64,000 nt of DNA from the NCBI GenBank assembly GCA_023228145.1, contig JALOBU010000002.1, forward strand, positions 1 through 64,000, read 5' to 3'. Below, one piece after another: positions 18,264 through 26,014 of the stretch. Positions within the stretch are counted from its first letter, which is position 1; every line of letters starts with the position of its first letter. The DNA is from Bacteroidales bacterium. GTDB lineage: Bacteria; Bacteroidota; Bacteroidia; Bacteroidales; CAIWKO01. Under the pieces are notes generated by a model. That model saw only the letters and a program-made list of their open reading frames with translations, ran no database searches and was not told where the DNA came from. Position numbers and translations under genes: made by a program.

Positions 18264-18914
18264 TCAGTTTTTAGAATAATTCCCATATCCTGAATACATA
18301 AAGCCGTTAACATCAACAAAATAATTTATTGTAAAAGCTGTATCATTTGAAAAAGTTCCCGTTCCTGAAAAAGTTTTATTTTCAGCAGGTTCACCGCAAA
18401 ACACAATTTGTTCGGGAATGTTAATGCTCGTGCCACTAATGTTTGCGTAAATGCCTGCATTTTTAATTCCCGCAAAATGTTTAAATGATATTTTGTTGTT
18501 AATGGAACCTGCTACATAAATGGTATCATAATATGTGGTATCATATTCAACACCAATAAAATTTTCTACATTAAAATTATCTGCCAGTACGGCTGCTGCA
18601 TCAATAATAACTGTTCTTGTAACGCTTATAGAATTTTCAGCTACGTCTGTTGCGGAGTAAGTGATTGTATAAACCCCGGCAGAAAACATATCCACAGAAC
18701 CTGAAACCTCACAGGTTATTTCTCCGTCAAAATCATCGGTGGCTATGGCACCCGGGTCAAGATATGTTGAATCGCTCCCCCAAAGCAAAACATAAGGATT
18801 GGTTCCGTTAATAGTGATTACAGGGGCCGTAGTATCATCTTTACTGCAGGCACTTATGATTAGTAGTGTAAAAAAACTAATAATAATATTTTTTCTCATT
18901 TGCTGAATTTTCAA
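18264..18914 (-). CDS. DUF5011 lipoprotein
   Basis: A 216-residue lipoprotein (LLIISAC, Cys23; an alternative start at Met6 gives a shorter signal). The DUF5011 domain (APVITINGTNPYVLLWGSDSTYLDPGAIATDDFDGEIT) is followed by the same C-terminal domain as its neighbours (KISFKHFAGIKNAGIYANI...IPEQIVFCGEPAENKTFSGTG). First gene of the array after the hairpin at 18972-19004; a TAATTTTG element lies 16 bases upstream. Confidence 0.75.
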   Translation of the reverse strand: MKIQQMRKNIIISFFTLLIISACSKDDTTAPVITINGTNPYVLLWGSDSTYLDPGAIATDDFDGEITCEVSGSVDMFSAGVYTITYSATDVAENSISVTRTVIIDAAAVLADNFNVENFIGVEYDTTYYDTIYVAGSINNKISFKHFAGIKNAGIYANISGTSINIPEQIVFCGEPAENKTFSGTGTFSNDTAFTINYFVDVNGFMYSGYGNYSKN

Positions 18915-18930
18915 TAGTGTATTATAATGC

Positions 18931-18938
18931 CAAAATTA
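18931..18938 (-). promoter_or_regulatory. -7 element upstream of the DUF5011 array (18914 start)
   Basis: TAATTTTG on the minus strand (TAnnTTTG), 16 bases from the start codon. It suggests transcription restarts here after the terminator of the 19041 gene. Confidence 0.45.
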
Positions 18939-18971
18939 CGATTTTATTTTTTGCTAATGATAAATCAGAAA

Positions 18972-19004
18972 ATAAAAAGTCCCGGCTGTATGCACAACCG
19001 GGAC
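18972..19004 (-). terminator. Intrinsic terminator after the 19041-19721 gene
   Basis: Read on the minus strand, GTCCCGG pairs with CCGGGAC (18998-19004 with 18979-18985) and is followed by a T-run (complement of 18973-18978). Confidence 0.75.
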
Positions 19005-19040
19005 ATATTTATTTGTAATATACTAAAAATTATATTTGTT

Positions 19041-19721
19041 TTACTGTTTTACAAAAGTATCTGTACCTTGCCATGGAGTTGGATTTCCTTCGTCTGTTTG
19101 AGTATAAGTTATAGTAATTGTTGTGCCATTTACACTTCCACCAATGTTTGAGAATGTACTGTTAGTCTGTGAACCTGCTGGGCCACACATAAATGTCTGT
19201 GCAGGTAATCCAGCTGGTGCAGATACTACTGTACCTGTTATCAAAAATTTTAACTTAGCATCAGTATAACCAGCAAATTTTGTAACCTCTAGAACATTGT
19301 TTTGTATTGATGATGCAGATATTGTTTCAACCCATTCATAATCAGGAGTAACGCCATCAACATGATCTGTAGCATCATAAGTCCCTGCATAATCTTTTGC
19401 TTCATTGTAAACAATAACTGTTCTTTTGGCTGTTCCCTCATTTCCGTCAACATCTGTTGCGGAATAAGTAAAAATATAAGTTCCTGCAACGTCTTCATCA
19501 AAAACAGGTTCGCAGGTAACTTCAACAGTAAGTTCAGTTCCATCTTCTGCTTTTGCAGTAGCGCCTGGGTCAACAAAATCAGTATTCAAAATGTGGTTGA
19601 TAACAGCATCCCCTGTCAAAGTAACAGTAGGAGCAAGTGTGTTTATCTTATCACAAGATGTAAACACGTAAGCACTTGCAATCAATGCAACCGATGTTAA
19701 AATCAAAGCAATTTTTTTCAT
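19041..19721 (-). CDS. DUF5011 lipoprotein
   Basis: A 226-residue lipoprotein (SAYVFTSC, Cys23). It has a DUF5011 domain (TVTLTGDAVINHILNTDFVDPGATAKAEDG, GTYIFTYSATDVDGNEGTAKRTVIVYN) and a C-terminal domain (DYAGTYDATDHVDG, NVLEVTKFAGYTDAKLKFLITG, IGGSVNGTTITITYTQ). It is transcribed separately from its three paralogues downstream, with its own -7 element at 19787-19794 and a terminator at 18972-19004. Annotators often label such proteins DUF5012-like; the ligand is unknown. Confidence 0.75.
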   Translation of the reverse strand: MKKIALILTSVALIASAYVFTSCDKINTLAPTVTLTGDAVINHILNTDFVDPGATAKAEDGTELTVEVTCEPVFDEDVAGTYIFTYSATDVDGNEGTAKRTVIVYNEAKDYAGTYDATDHVDGVTPDYEWVETISASSIQNNVLEVTKFAGYTDAKLKFLITGTVVSAPAGLPAQTFMCGPAGSQTNSTFSNIGGSVNGTTITITYTQTDEGNPTPWQGTDTFVKQ

Positions 19722-19786
19722 GTCTTTTTTTTTAGGTTAATGTTTTCTTAATTAATCTTAATATTTTAAATTTTTGCAAAATTAAA

Positions 19787-19794
19787 TAAAAATT
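19787..19794 (-). promoter_or_regulatory. -7 element for the 19041-19721 lipoprotein gene
   Basis: TAATTTTG on the minus strand, about 65 bases before the start. It sits back to back with the plus-strand promoter at 19813-19839. Confidence 0.4.
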
Positions 19795-19812
19795 ATTGTT
19801 TTAAAAAAAAAA

Positions 19813-19839
19813 TTTGCATTAAAAAAATTATTACATTTG
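19813..19839 (+). promoter_or_regulatory. Bacteroidota-type promoter (TTTG ... TACATTTG)
   Basis: TTTG at 19813-19816 and TACATTTG at 19832-19839, 15 bases apart (a little shorter than usual), 35 bases before the start of the first coiled-coil lipoprotein. This is the only promoter in the window where I see both elements. Confidence 0.5.
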
Positions 19840-19874
19840 CGCACCAAAATTTATTAACAAAAATTTATTTTAAA

Positions 19875-20099
19875 ATGAAAAAATTATTCTCATTGCTCGT
19901 GATTGCAGGAATGCTTGCATTTGTTGCTTGCGGACCCAGCGCTGAAGAAAAAGCTGCTGCTGAAAAAGCAAAAGCAGATTCTATTGCAGCTGCCCAGCTA
20001 AAAATTGACGATTCCATTGCTGCTGCTCAGAAACTTGCTGATTCTCTGGCTGCTGCACAAAAAATCGCCGATTCAATTGCAGCTCTTCCAAAAAAATAA
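19875..20099 (+). CDS. Lpp-like alanine/lysine-rich coiled-coil lipoprotein
   Basis: A 74-residue lipoprotein (LAFVAC, Cys19). The rest is one predicted helix rich in Ala, Lys and Asp, with four DSIAAAQ-type units at 10-11 residue spacing, ending in Lys-Lys. Size, helical repeat and C-terminal lysine recall Braun's lipoprotein, which trimerises and links the outer membrane to peptidoglycan. No sequence homology to Lpp is claimed. A close paralogue follows at 20262, and each has its own terminator and promoter-like sequence, suggesting strong independent expression. Confidence 0.75.
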   Translation: MKKLFSLLVIAGMLAFVACGPSAEEKAAAEKAKADSIAAAQLKIDDSIAAAQKLADSLAAAQKIADSIAALPKK

Positions 20100-20120
20100 T
20101 AAAACGAGAGTTTTTTTAAT

Positions 20121-20153
20121 AAAAGAGGCGTAAAATTCCGCCTCTTTTATTTT
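20121..20153 (+). terminator. Intrinsic terminator after the first coiled-coil lipoprotein
   Basis: AAAAGAGGCG (20121-20130) pairs with CGCCTCTTTT (20139-20148) around an eight-base loop, followed by ATTTTTAT. A strong 10-bp stem. Confidence 0.85.
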
Positions 20154-20223
20154 TATGCTTTTTTTGTTAAAAAAACCGTTTAAAAAAATTTTTAATTTTA
20201 GTTCTCTTTAATTTGAATTTTAT

Positions 20224-20231
20224 TAATTTTG
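20224..20231 (+). promoter_or_regulatory. Possible -7 element for the second coiled-coil lipoprotein
   Basis: TAATTTTG, 30 bases before the ATG at 20262. It lies downstream of a strong terminator, so a separate promoter is expected here. Confidence 0.4.
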
Positions 20232-20261
20232 CTCCCGAATTAATAACCTAATTAAAAAAAA

Positions 20262-20546
20262 ATGAAAAAATTATTTAGTGTATTGCTAATCGCCGGTATG
20301 GCAACTCTTATTGCTTGCGGCCCCAGCGCTGAAGAAAAAGCTGCTGCCGAAAAAGCAAAACAGGATTCAATTGCCGCTGTTCAGAAAGCTAAAGAAGATT
20401 CTATTGCTGCTGCTCAAAAAGCTATAGATGATTCTATTGCTGCTGCTGAAAAAGAAAAACGCATCGCTGATTCACTTGCTGCACTTGCCAACAAACCTAA
20501 ACCAACAAAACCAACTACACCTACAGGACCTAAAAAGAAAGGTTGA
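20262..20546 (+). CDS. Lpp-like coiled-coil lipoprotein (paralogue)
   Basis: A 94-residue lipoprotein with a near-identical signal (MKKLFSVLLIAGMATLIAC) and the shared CGPSAEEKAAAEKAK start. Its DSIAA units are spaced 11, 11 and 13 residues, then a Pro/Thr/Lys tail (KPKPTKPTTPTGPKKKG) absent from the first copy. It arose by tandem duplication. The tail could reach the cell wall or another partner; this is inference. Confidence 0.75.
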   Translation: MKKLFSVLLIAGMATLIACGPSAEEKAAAEKAKQDSIAAVQKAKEDSIAAAQKAIDDSIAAAEKEKRIADSLAALANKPKPTKPTTPTGPKKKG

Positions 20547-20570
20547 TAATTTTGAGAATCTAATTATGAA

Positions 20571-20600
20571 AAAGGGCTGGATTTTAGCCCTTTTTTATTT
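20571..20600. terminator. Bidirectional intrinsic terminator
   Basis: AAAGGGCT (20571-20578) and AGCCCTTT (20586-20593) form a stem with a seven-base loop, T-runs on both sides. It serves the lipoprotein gene on the plus strand and the convergent minus-strand gene, whose stop codon lies inside it. Confidence 0.8.
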
Positions 20601-21296
20601 TCCACTCACTTCATTAATAAAATTCAAAATACCAAATAACTCCACCGATGATTCGCTTGGAAATACAAAGTATGAATCATCGTTACATCCTATTTTAGAA
20701 ATGATAAACAAACTATATTTCTGAGTACTGTGGTCAGGTATTCTGATTAATGTGGCTTCCAGTTTTGCCCTTTCTTTGTAATAATTGTCAATTTTAATTT
20801 TATCCTGTTCAGTTACAGGAGTATATACAATATTTCCTTTACCGCTTAATTTCGCATCTTTCAGATGTTGAATACCCATTTTCTCGGGTAATTTTCTAAT
20901 CTCACTGTTAACAGAAGAATTGTGTAAATTTGCCTCCTGGCGCTTTAAAAAATCCCATTTGTCTTCATATCTGATAACTATTTTTGCCACAGTTTTTAAA
21001 CCATCTCTTACAATTCTTTCCTGCCTAGCTTCTTTCTTTTCTTTCTTAACGTTTACCGTATTTGTTTTCAATACCCATACGGAATCGCTGCGTTGAATAA
21101 TAAAATTCCCATTTGATTCTGAAAAAGTCCATCCTTTTGGCAGGTAATTTATAATAAGATTAATGGTGGCATCGGTCCGATATCCTGTTGTAAAAATCTC
21201 AGCTTCTGAACTTTGTGCATTTGCTTTTATAGAAAAAAGGTTCAAATTAATAAATATTGCTAAGAATAAAACTGTTAATGTCTTTTGGGCATTCAT
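20595..21296 (-). CDS. Secreted protein of unknown function
   Basis: A 233-residue protein with a signal peptide (LFLAIFINLNLFSIKANAQ). The mature part has a segment IINYLPKGWTFSESNGNFIIQRSDSVWVL, a basic stretch (VKKEKKEARQERI), and a C-terminal part RIPDHSTQKYSLFIISKIGCNDDSYFVFP. I recognise no known family. No sorting domain or lipobox, so it is presumably periplasmic. It is transcribed alone, convergent with the coiled-coil lipoproteins. Confidence 0.6.
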   Translation of the reverse strand: MNAQKTLTVLFLAIFINLNLFSIKANAQSSEAEIFTTGYRTDATINLIINYLPKGWTFSESNGNFIIQRSDSVWVLKTNTVNVKKEKKEARQERIVRDGLKTVAKIVIRYEDKWDFLKRQEANLHNSSVNSEIRKLPEKMGIQHLKDAKLSGKGNIVYTPVTEQDKIKIDNYYKERAKLEATLIRIPDHSTQKYSLFIISKIGCNDDSYFVFPSESSVELFGILNFINEVSGK

Positions 21297-21384
21297 AATA
21301 ATTTCATTTGTTTGATTATTTCAAAAAACATACCATAAAAGTAAAAAAAATTTATAATTATATTAAAAATAATAGACGAATGAG

Positions 21385-21392
21385 TAATTTTG
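21385..21392 (+). promoter_or_regulatory. -7 element upstream of the CitDE fusion gene
   Basis: TAATTTTG, 21 bases before the ATG at 21414. An alternative TTG start at 21390 would lie inside this element, so the ATG at 21414 is preferred. Confidence 0.5.
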
Positions 21393-21413
21393 CGTATCAA
21401 AAACATAAAAGAA

Positions 21414-22643
21414 ATGAAGCAAAATAAAATAGTTAGTGCAGGGAATAAAGGCAAAAGCGTACGTTCCGACTGCTATATTACTCTGGAACTATCAGAAAAA
21501 GGCGGTATAACAATTGACCTGACAAGTAAAGTAAAAGCTCTTTATGAAAAAACAATAATAAAACAATTAAAAGACATCCTTGTTTTTTTTGATATTAAAA
21601 ATGCCAGGGTTACTATTGAAGATTCCGGAGCTTTACCTTTTGTGATATCAGCACGTATGGAGGCGGCAATTAAGCAACTTCTTAAAACAGAAAAAGAATA
21701 CCTTCCCGATTTATTACTATCCAATCAGTACAAAACGCTTAAAGACCGCAACCGTATTTCACGCCTCTACCTGCCTGGCAACACCCCTAGCCTGATGATA
21801 AATGCCGGAATTCATAAGCCCGATGGCATCATTCTGGACCTTGAAGACGCTGTGTCGCCGGATAAAAAGTTTGAAGCAACTTTTATTGTCAGAAACGCAT
21901 TGAGAAACTTAGATTTTTACGGAGCAGAACGCATGGTTAGAATAAACCAGGTACCGTGTGGCCTTGATGACCTTAATTATGTTGTACCACATTATGTCAA
22001 CCTTATTCTGATACCCAAATGCGAAAATGCATTACAGATTCATGCTGTAAATGAACGTATTTCCAACTTAAAGAAAAAACATAAATTAGATTATGACATT
22101 TGGTTAATGCCCATCATTGAAAGTGCAAAAGGAGTTCTAAAATCATATGAAATAGCCTGCTCTGCAGAAAATGTCGTAGCTATGGCCATAGGGTTGGAAG
22201 ATTACACTGCCGACATCGGGGTTAAAAGATCCGCTGAAGCTGAAGAATCGCTCTGGGCACGCAGTATGGTTGTGAATGCTTGCCATGCAACCGGAATACA
22301 AGCAATTGATTCTGTATTTTCAGACGTCTCCGATATGGAAGGATTAAAACAAAATGTACTCAAATCAAAAGCCCTGGGATTTGATGGCATGGGCTGCATA
22401 CATCCGAGGCAGATACGGGTTATTCATGAAAATTTTGCACCAGACAGCACTGAAATTGCCAAAGCTAAAAAGATAGTGAATGCATTTCTTGAAGCCAGAG
22501 AAAAGGGATTGGGTGTTGTTTCTCTTGGAACAAAAATGATTGATGCCCCCGTGGTAAAACGTGCGCAAAAGACCATTAACCTTGCCATTTCAACAGGAAA
22601 AATTTCAAAAAACTGGAGAGAAGAAGAAAATGAAAAAATTTGA
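21414..22643 (+). CDS. Fused citrate lyase acyl-carrier (CitD-like) and beta subunit (CitE-like)
   Basis: A 409-residue protein. Residues 1-85 resemble CitD, the acyl carrier of citrate lyase: IVSAGNKGKS, SDCYITLELSEKGGITIDL, VTIEDSGALPFVISARMEAAIK matches the CitD core (AGTLESxD, VDDKGALxxxLRARxEAA). Residues ~110-400 are a HpcH/HpaI-fold CitE: DLEDAVSPDKKFEA, VRINQVPCG, LMPIIESAKGV, GLEDYTADIGVKR, GFDGMGCIHPRQI. CitE cleaves citryl-carrier to oxaloacetate and acetyl-carrier. CitD and CitE are normally separate. The prosthetic-group serine region has a three-residue insertion (see findings). Its TGA overlaps the citF start by 14 bases, so the genes are translationally coupled. No citC, citX or citG is in view. 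Confidence 0.8.
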   Translation: MKQNKIVSAGNKGKSVRSDCYITLELSEKGGITIDLTSKVKALYEKTIIKQLKDILVFFDIKNARVTIEDSGALPFVISARMEAAIKQLLKTEKEYLPDLLLSNQYKTLKDRNRISRLYLPGNTPSLMINAGIHKPDGIILDLEDAVSPDKKFEATFIVRNALRNLDFYGAERMVRINQVPCGLDDLNYVVPHYVNLILIPKCENALQIHAVNERISNLKKKHKLDYDIWLMPIIESAKGVLKSYEIACSAENVVAMAIGLEDYTADIGVKRSAEAEESLWARSMVVNACHATGIQAIDSVFSDVSDMEGLKQNVLKSKALGFDGMGCIHPRQIRVIHENFAPDSTEIAKAKKIVNAFLEAREKGLGVVSLGTKMIDAPVVKRAQKTINLAISTGKISKNWREEENEKI

Positions 22644-24189
22644 CAAACTTGTTGTGAATGCCATCGGCCGGACTGTTCCGACCGTCATCAACGGAAAACC
22701 TGCTGTTCCTTTTATGGGCGTGGGAAAGCACAGGCCCGACGGAGTGAAATATGCTCCGGCTATTCCTACTTGTATTGATTATCCCGACGACGGGAATAAA
22801 ACCCTGGCTTCGCTGGGCGAAGCCTTGAAAAAATGCGGGCTGAAAGATGGTATGACCATCAGCACACATCATCATTTACGCGACGGAGACCTTGTAAGTA
22901 ATACCATTTTTGATATAGCCCACGAAATGGGCGTAAAGGATTTAGTGTGGTTTCCATCGGCATCATTTCCCTGCAACGAGCCTCTTATAAAATACCTCGA
23001 AGACGGTACCATAAACCGCATCGAAGGGTCTATGAACGGTCCGCTGGGAAAATATACCAGTAAAGGCGGTATGAAAGGTTGCGCCGTGTTGCGTTCGCAT
23101 GGAGGCCGTGTTCAGGCCATACAGGACGGCGAAGTGCATATCGACATTGCCGTGATAGCCGCCCCTGTGGCCGACCCTTTTGGCAATGCAAATGCCCTCA
23201 GCGGAAAGTCTGCCTGCGGCATACTGGGTTATTCTCTGGCGGATTATATGTATGCCGACAAAGTGATAGTGGTTACCGATAACCTTATTCCTTTTCCATG
23301 TATGCCCATGCAGGTGCAGGGAAATTATGTAGACTATGTGGTGGTGGTAGACCATATCGGTATTCCTGAAAAAATTGTTTCCGGTACTACCGAAGTAACT
23401 AAAAGCCCCGACCGTCTTTTGCTCGCTGAGTGGACTGCCCAGTTTTGCGATGAAGCTGGCCTGCTGCATGAAGGTTGCAGTATGCAGTCGGGTGCCGGTG
23501 GAACATCGCTGGCTGTGGGTGTATATCTGGACCAAATTCTGAAATCCCGTGGCGAAAAAGCACGGTTTGCATTTGGTGGCAGTACCAAATATATGGTGCA
23601 GATGCTGGAAAGCGGCACACTCGACTACATACTTGATGCACAGGCTTTCGACCTCGAAGCCGTTAGGTCGGCAAGGGAAAACGACCGTCATATAGATTTA
23701 TCTGTTTTTCAGGCATACAATTTCCACAGCAAAGGCAATTACACCTCCATGACAGATATTATGATACTGGGAGCTACCGAAATTGATGTAAATTTCAACG
23801 GCAATGTAGTAACACATTCCGACGGACTTCTGCTCCATGGTATTGGCGGCTGGCAAAACTGCCTGCATGCAAAAACCGTCATCATACCCATTCCGCTCTT
23901 CCGCGACCGTATCCCGGTGCTGGTAGATCAGGTAACTACCGTGTGCGGCCCGGGAGAGATGATTGATGTTATTGTTACCGAAAGAGGCATTGCAATCAAT
24001 CCATTACGTACCGACCTCATTGAAAAGATGAAAAATTCTTCTTTGCCAATCAAGACTATCCAGCAGCTAAAAGCTGAAGCTGAAGCGATTTGCGGAGCGC
24101 CGGAAAAGATTGAATTTGAAGATGAAATTGTAGCGGTGATCAAATGGGTTGACGGTACTGTGATCGATTCGGTACGAAAAGTGAAGTAA
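22630..24189 (+). CDS. citF: Citrate lyase alpha subunit (citrate:acetyl-ACP transferase), copy 1
   Basis: A 519-residue protein of normal CitF length. Matches to the family include CGLKDGMTISTHHHLRDGDL, VLRSHGGRVQAIQDGEVHIDIAVIAAP, PFGNANALSGKSACG, SMQSGAGGTSLAVG, DVNFNGNVVTHSDG, VTERGIAINPLR and VAVIKWVDGTVIDSV. CitF exchanges the acetyl group on the carrier for citrate. The ATG at 22630 lies inside the end of the CitDE frame; the open frame reaches further upstream to 22561, but only this start fits the family N-terminus shared with copy 2. Base composition is visibly more GC-rich than the flanking genes. Confidence 0.9.
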   Translation: MKKFDKLVVNAIGRTVPTVINGKPAVPFMGVGKHRPDGVKYAPAIPTCIDYPDDGNKTLASLGEALKKCGLKDGMTISTHHHLRDGDLVSNTIFDIAHEMGVKDLVWFPSASFPCNEPLIKYLEDGTINRIEGSMNGPLGKYTSKGGMKGCAVLRSHGGRVQAIQDGEVHIDIAVIAAPVADPFGNANALSGKSACGILGYSLADYMYADKVIVVTDNLIPFPCMPMQVQGNYVDYVVVVDHIGIPEKIVSGTTEVTKSPDRLLLAEWTAQFCDEAGLLHEGCSMQSGAGGTSLAVGVYLDQILKSRGEKARFAFGGSTKYMVQMLESGTLDYILDAQAFDLEAVRSARENDRHIDLSVFQAYNFHSKGNYTSMTDIMILGATEIDVNFNGNVVTHSDGLLLHGIGGWQNCLHAKTVIIPIPLFRDRIPVLVDQVTTVCGPGEMIDVIVTERGIAINPLRTDLIEKMKNSSLPIKTIQQLKAEAEAICGAPEKIEFEDEIVAVIKWVDGTVIDSVRKVK

Positions 24190-24303
24190 TCAATATTAAT
24201 TTGTGATTTGTTCTGCGAATAATGGGAACTTGCAGAATAAAAGCTTTGCGAATAAAGAGACGTTGCGCAATTGATAAGATGTTTATTATTACCTATTTAT
24301 TAT

Positions 24304-24311
24304 TATTTTTG
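24304..24311 (+). promoter_or_regulatory. Possible -7 element for the second citF
   Basis: TATTTTTG in the 247-base gap between the two citF genes. If used, it leaves an unusually long leader of about 120 bases. Confidence 0.3.
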
Positions 24312-24418
24312 GGTAATTAAACGGTTTTGCTGTTAACAATAATAAGTTAGCAATATCTATATAATCCATTACATTGTTTCCTGGCTATCGTGTCTTAAAA
24401 ATCAGTTCTTAAAACATA

Positions 24419-24436
24419 TAAGGAGGGAAAAAGACA
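24419..24436 (+). promoter_or_regulatory. Perfect Shine-Dalgarno sequence before the second citF
   Basis: TAAGGAGG at 24419-24426 matches the 16S anti-SD over eight bases, 10 bases before the ATG at 24437. Other genes in this window lack such a site, as is normal for Bacteroidota. Confidence 0.7.
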
Positions 24437-25999
24437 ATGAAAAAATATGATAAACTCGTAGTCAACGCACTGGGACGCACCGTTCCCACCATCATCAACG
24501 GAAAGCCAGCGGTTCCTTATATGGGTATCGGCAAATACAAACCCGGGGGAGTTAAACATGCCCCTCCTATCGTAAGTAGCGCTGACTACCCTGCAAATGG
24601 CAACAAAACCGTTACTTCACTAAAAGAAGCTTTGAAAAAATGTGGATTAAAAAACGGAATGACCATATCAACACACCATCATTTTCGAAATGGTGACCTT
24701 GTGGCTCATAAAGTTTTTGACATTGTAAAAGAGATGGGAGTAAAAGATATTATGTGGTTTCCATCCGCTTCATTTGAATGTCATTCCCCTATGACAAAAT
24801 TTTTAGAAGACGGGACAATACATCATATTGAAGGAAGTATGAATGGTTCACTGGGGCGTTTCACTTCAGAAGGGAAAATGAAAGGCCTTGGTGTGTTACG
24901 TTCGCACGGCGGCAGATATCAAGCGGTGCAGGACGGAGACGTGCATATTGATATAGCTGTTATTGCCGCTCCTACAGCCGATGCATTTGGCAATGCCACG
25001 GGTGACAGGGGACCAACAGCTTGTGGTTTGCTTGGTTTTGCCCTTGCTGATTCACAATATGCTGATAAAGTTATCGTTGTAACAGATAATCTTGTTCCCT
25101 TTCCATGTATTCCATGGCAGATTCATGGCAATTATGTTGATCACGTGGTGGTACTTGACAAAATTGGTATTCCTGAAAAAATTGTTTCTGGTACCACAGA
25201 AGTGACCAAAAGCCCCGACCGTTTACTTCTGGCAGAATGGACCGCGCAGTTTTGTGATGAAACAGGAATCATTCATGATGGTTTTTCTTTTCAGGCGGGG
25301 GCCGGCGGCACAGCACTTTCGATAGGAATATATTTTGCTGAAATACTTCGTAAACGCGGCATGAAAGCAAGGTTCGCCCGGGGTGGCAGCAATAAATATC
25401 TGGTACAGATGCTTGAAGAAGGATTAACAGATTATATACTCGATGGACAGACATTTGACCTTGAGGGAGTTCGTTCCATGCGTGAAAACCCCGGACATAT
25501 TAATACCAGTCCATTTACAAGCTATAATTACCACGGAAAAGGAAACTTTGCTACCATGGTGGATGTGGTTATCCTCGGGGCTACCGAAGTTGATGTTAAC
25601 TTCAACGCAAATGTTGTAACTCATTCCGATGGGACTTTGCTGCATGGCATTGGGGGATGGCAAAACTGCCTCTTTTCAAAATGCACTATTTTGCCCATAC
25701 CGCTTTTCCGCGACAGAATTCCTGTGATTATTGATGATGTTACCACCATTTGCGGCCCGGGAGAACTTATAGATGTGATTGTTACTGAACGTGGTATTGC
25801 TATAAATCCTTTACGCAAAGATCTTATCAAAAAGATGAAACATTCAAAACTCCCGATAAAGTCCATACAACAGCTGAAAAAAGAAGCGGAATCTATTTGT
25901 GGTGTCCCTGAAAAAATTCAATTCGACGATGAGATAGTTGCTGTAATAAAATGGGTTGACGGGACCGTTATTGATTCTGTCAGAAAGCTAAAAATATAG
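24437..25999 (+). CDS. citF: Citrate lyase alpha subunit, copy 2
   Basis: A 520-residue paralogue of the preceding gene, alignable end to end without large gaps: KYDKLVVNALGRTVPTIING, CGLKNGMTISTHHHFRNGDL, QAGAGGTALSIGIYF, DVNFNANVVTHSDG, INPLRKDLIKKMK. All CitF family motifs visible in copy 1 are kept, so both are probably active. It differs in context: its own leader, a perfect Shine-Dalgarno site and AT-richer codon use. The second copy may give a different acyl-group preference or independent regulation (inference). Confidence 0.9.
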   Translation: MKKYDKLVVNALGRTVPTIINGKPAVPYMGIGKYKPGGVKHAPPIVSSADYPANGNKTVTSLKEALKKCGLKNGMTISTHHHFRNGDLVAHKVFDIVKEMGVKDIMWFPSASFECHSPMTKFLEDGTIHHIEGSMNGSLGRFTSEGKMKGLGVLRSHGGRYQAVQDGDVHIDIAVIAAPTADAFGNATGDRGPTACGLLGFALADSQYADKVIVVTDNLVPFPCIPWQIHGNYVDHVVVLDKIGIPEKIVSGTTEVTKSPDRLLLAEWTAQFCDETGIIHDGFSFQAGAGGTALSIGIYFAEILRKRGMKARFARGGSNKYLVQMLEEGLTDYILDGQTFDLEGVRSMRENPGHINTSPFTSYNYHGKGNFATMVDVVILGATEVDVNFNANVVTHSDGTLLHGIGGWQNCLFSKCTILPIPLFRDRIPVIIDDVTTICGPGELIDVIVTERGIAINPLRKDLIKKMKHSKLPIKSIQQLKKEAESICGVPEKIQFDDEIVAVIKWVDGTVIDSVRKLKI

Positions 26000-26014
26000 T
26001 TCGATTGATACCTA

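Noticed and set aside
22963..23691. Long open frame (242 codons) antisense to citF copy 1
   Set aside because: Cys/His-rich nonsense-like composition, no signal or motif, and it exists only because copy 1 is GC-rich. citF on the other strand is clear.
24190..24436. Riboswitch or small RNA in the leader of the second citF
   Set aside because: No conserved riboswitch motif or strong hairpin could be recognised; only the Shine-Dalgarno site is supported.
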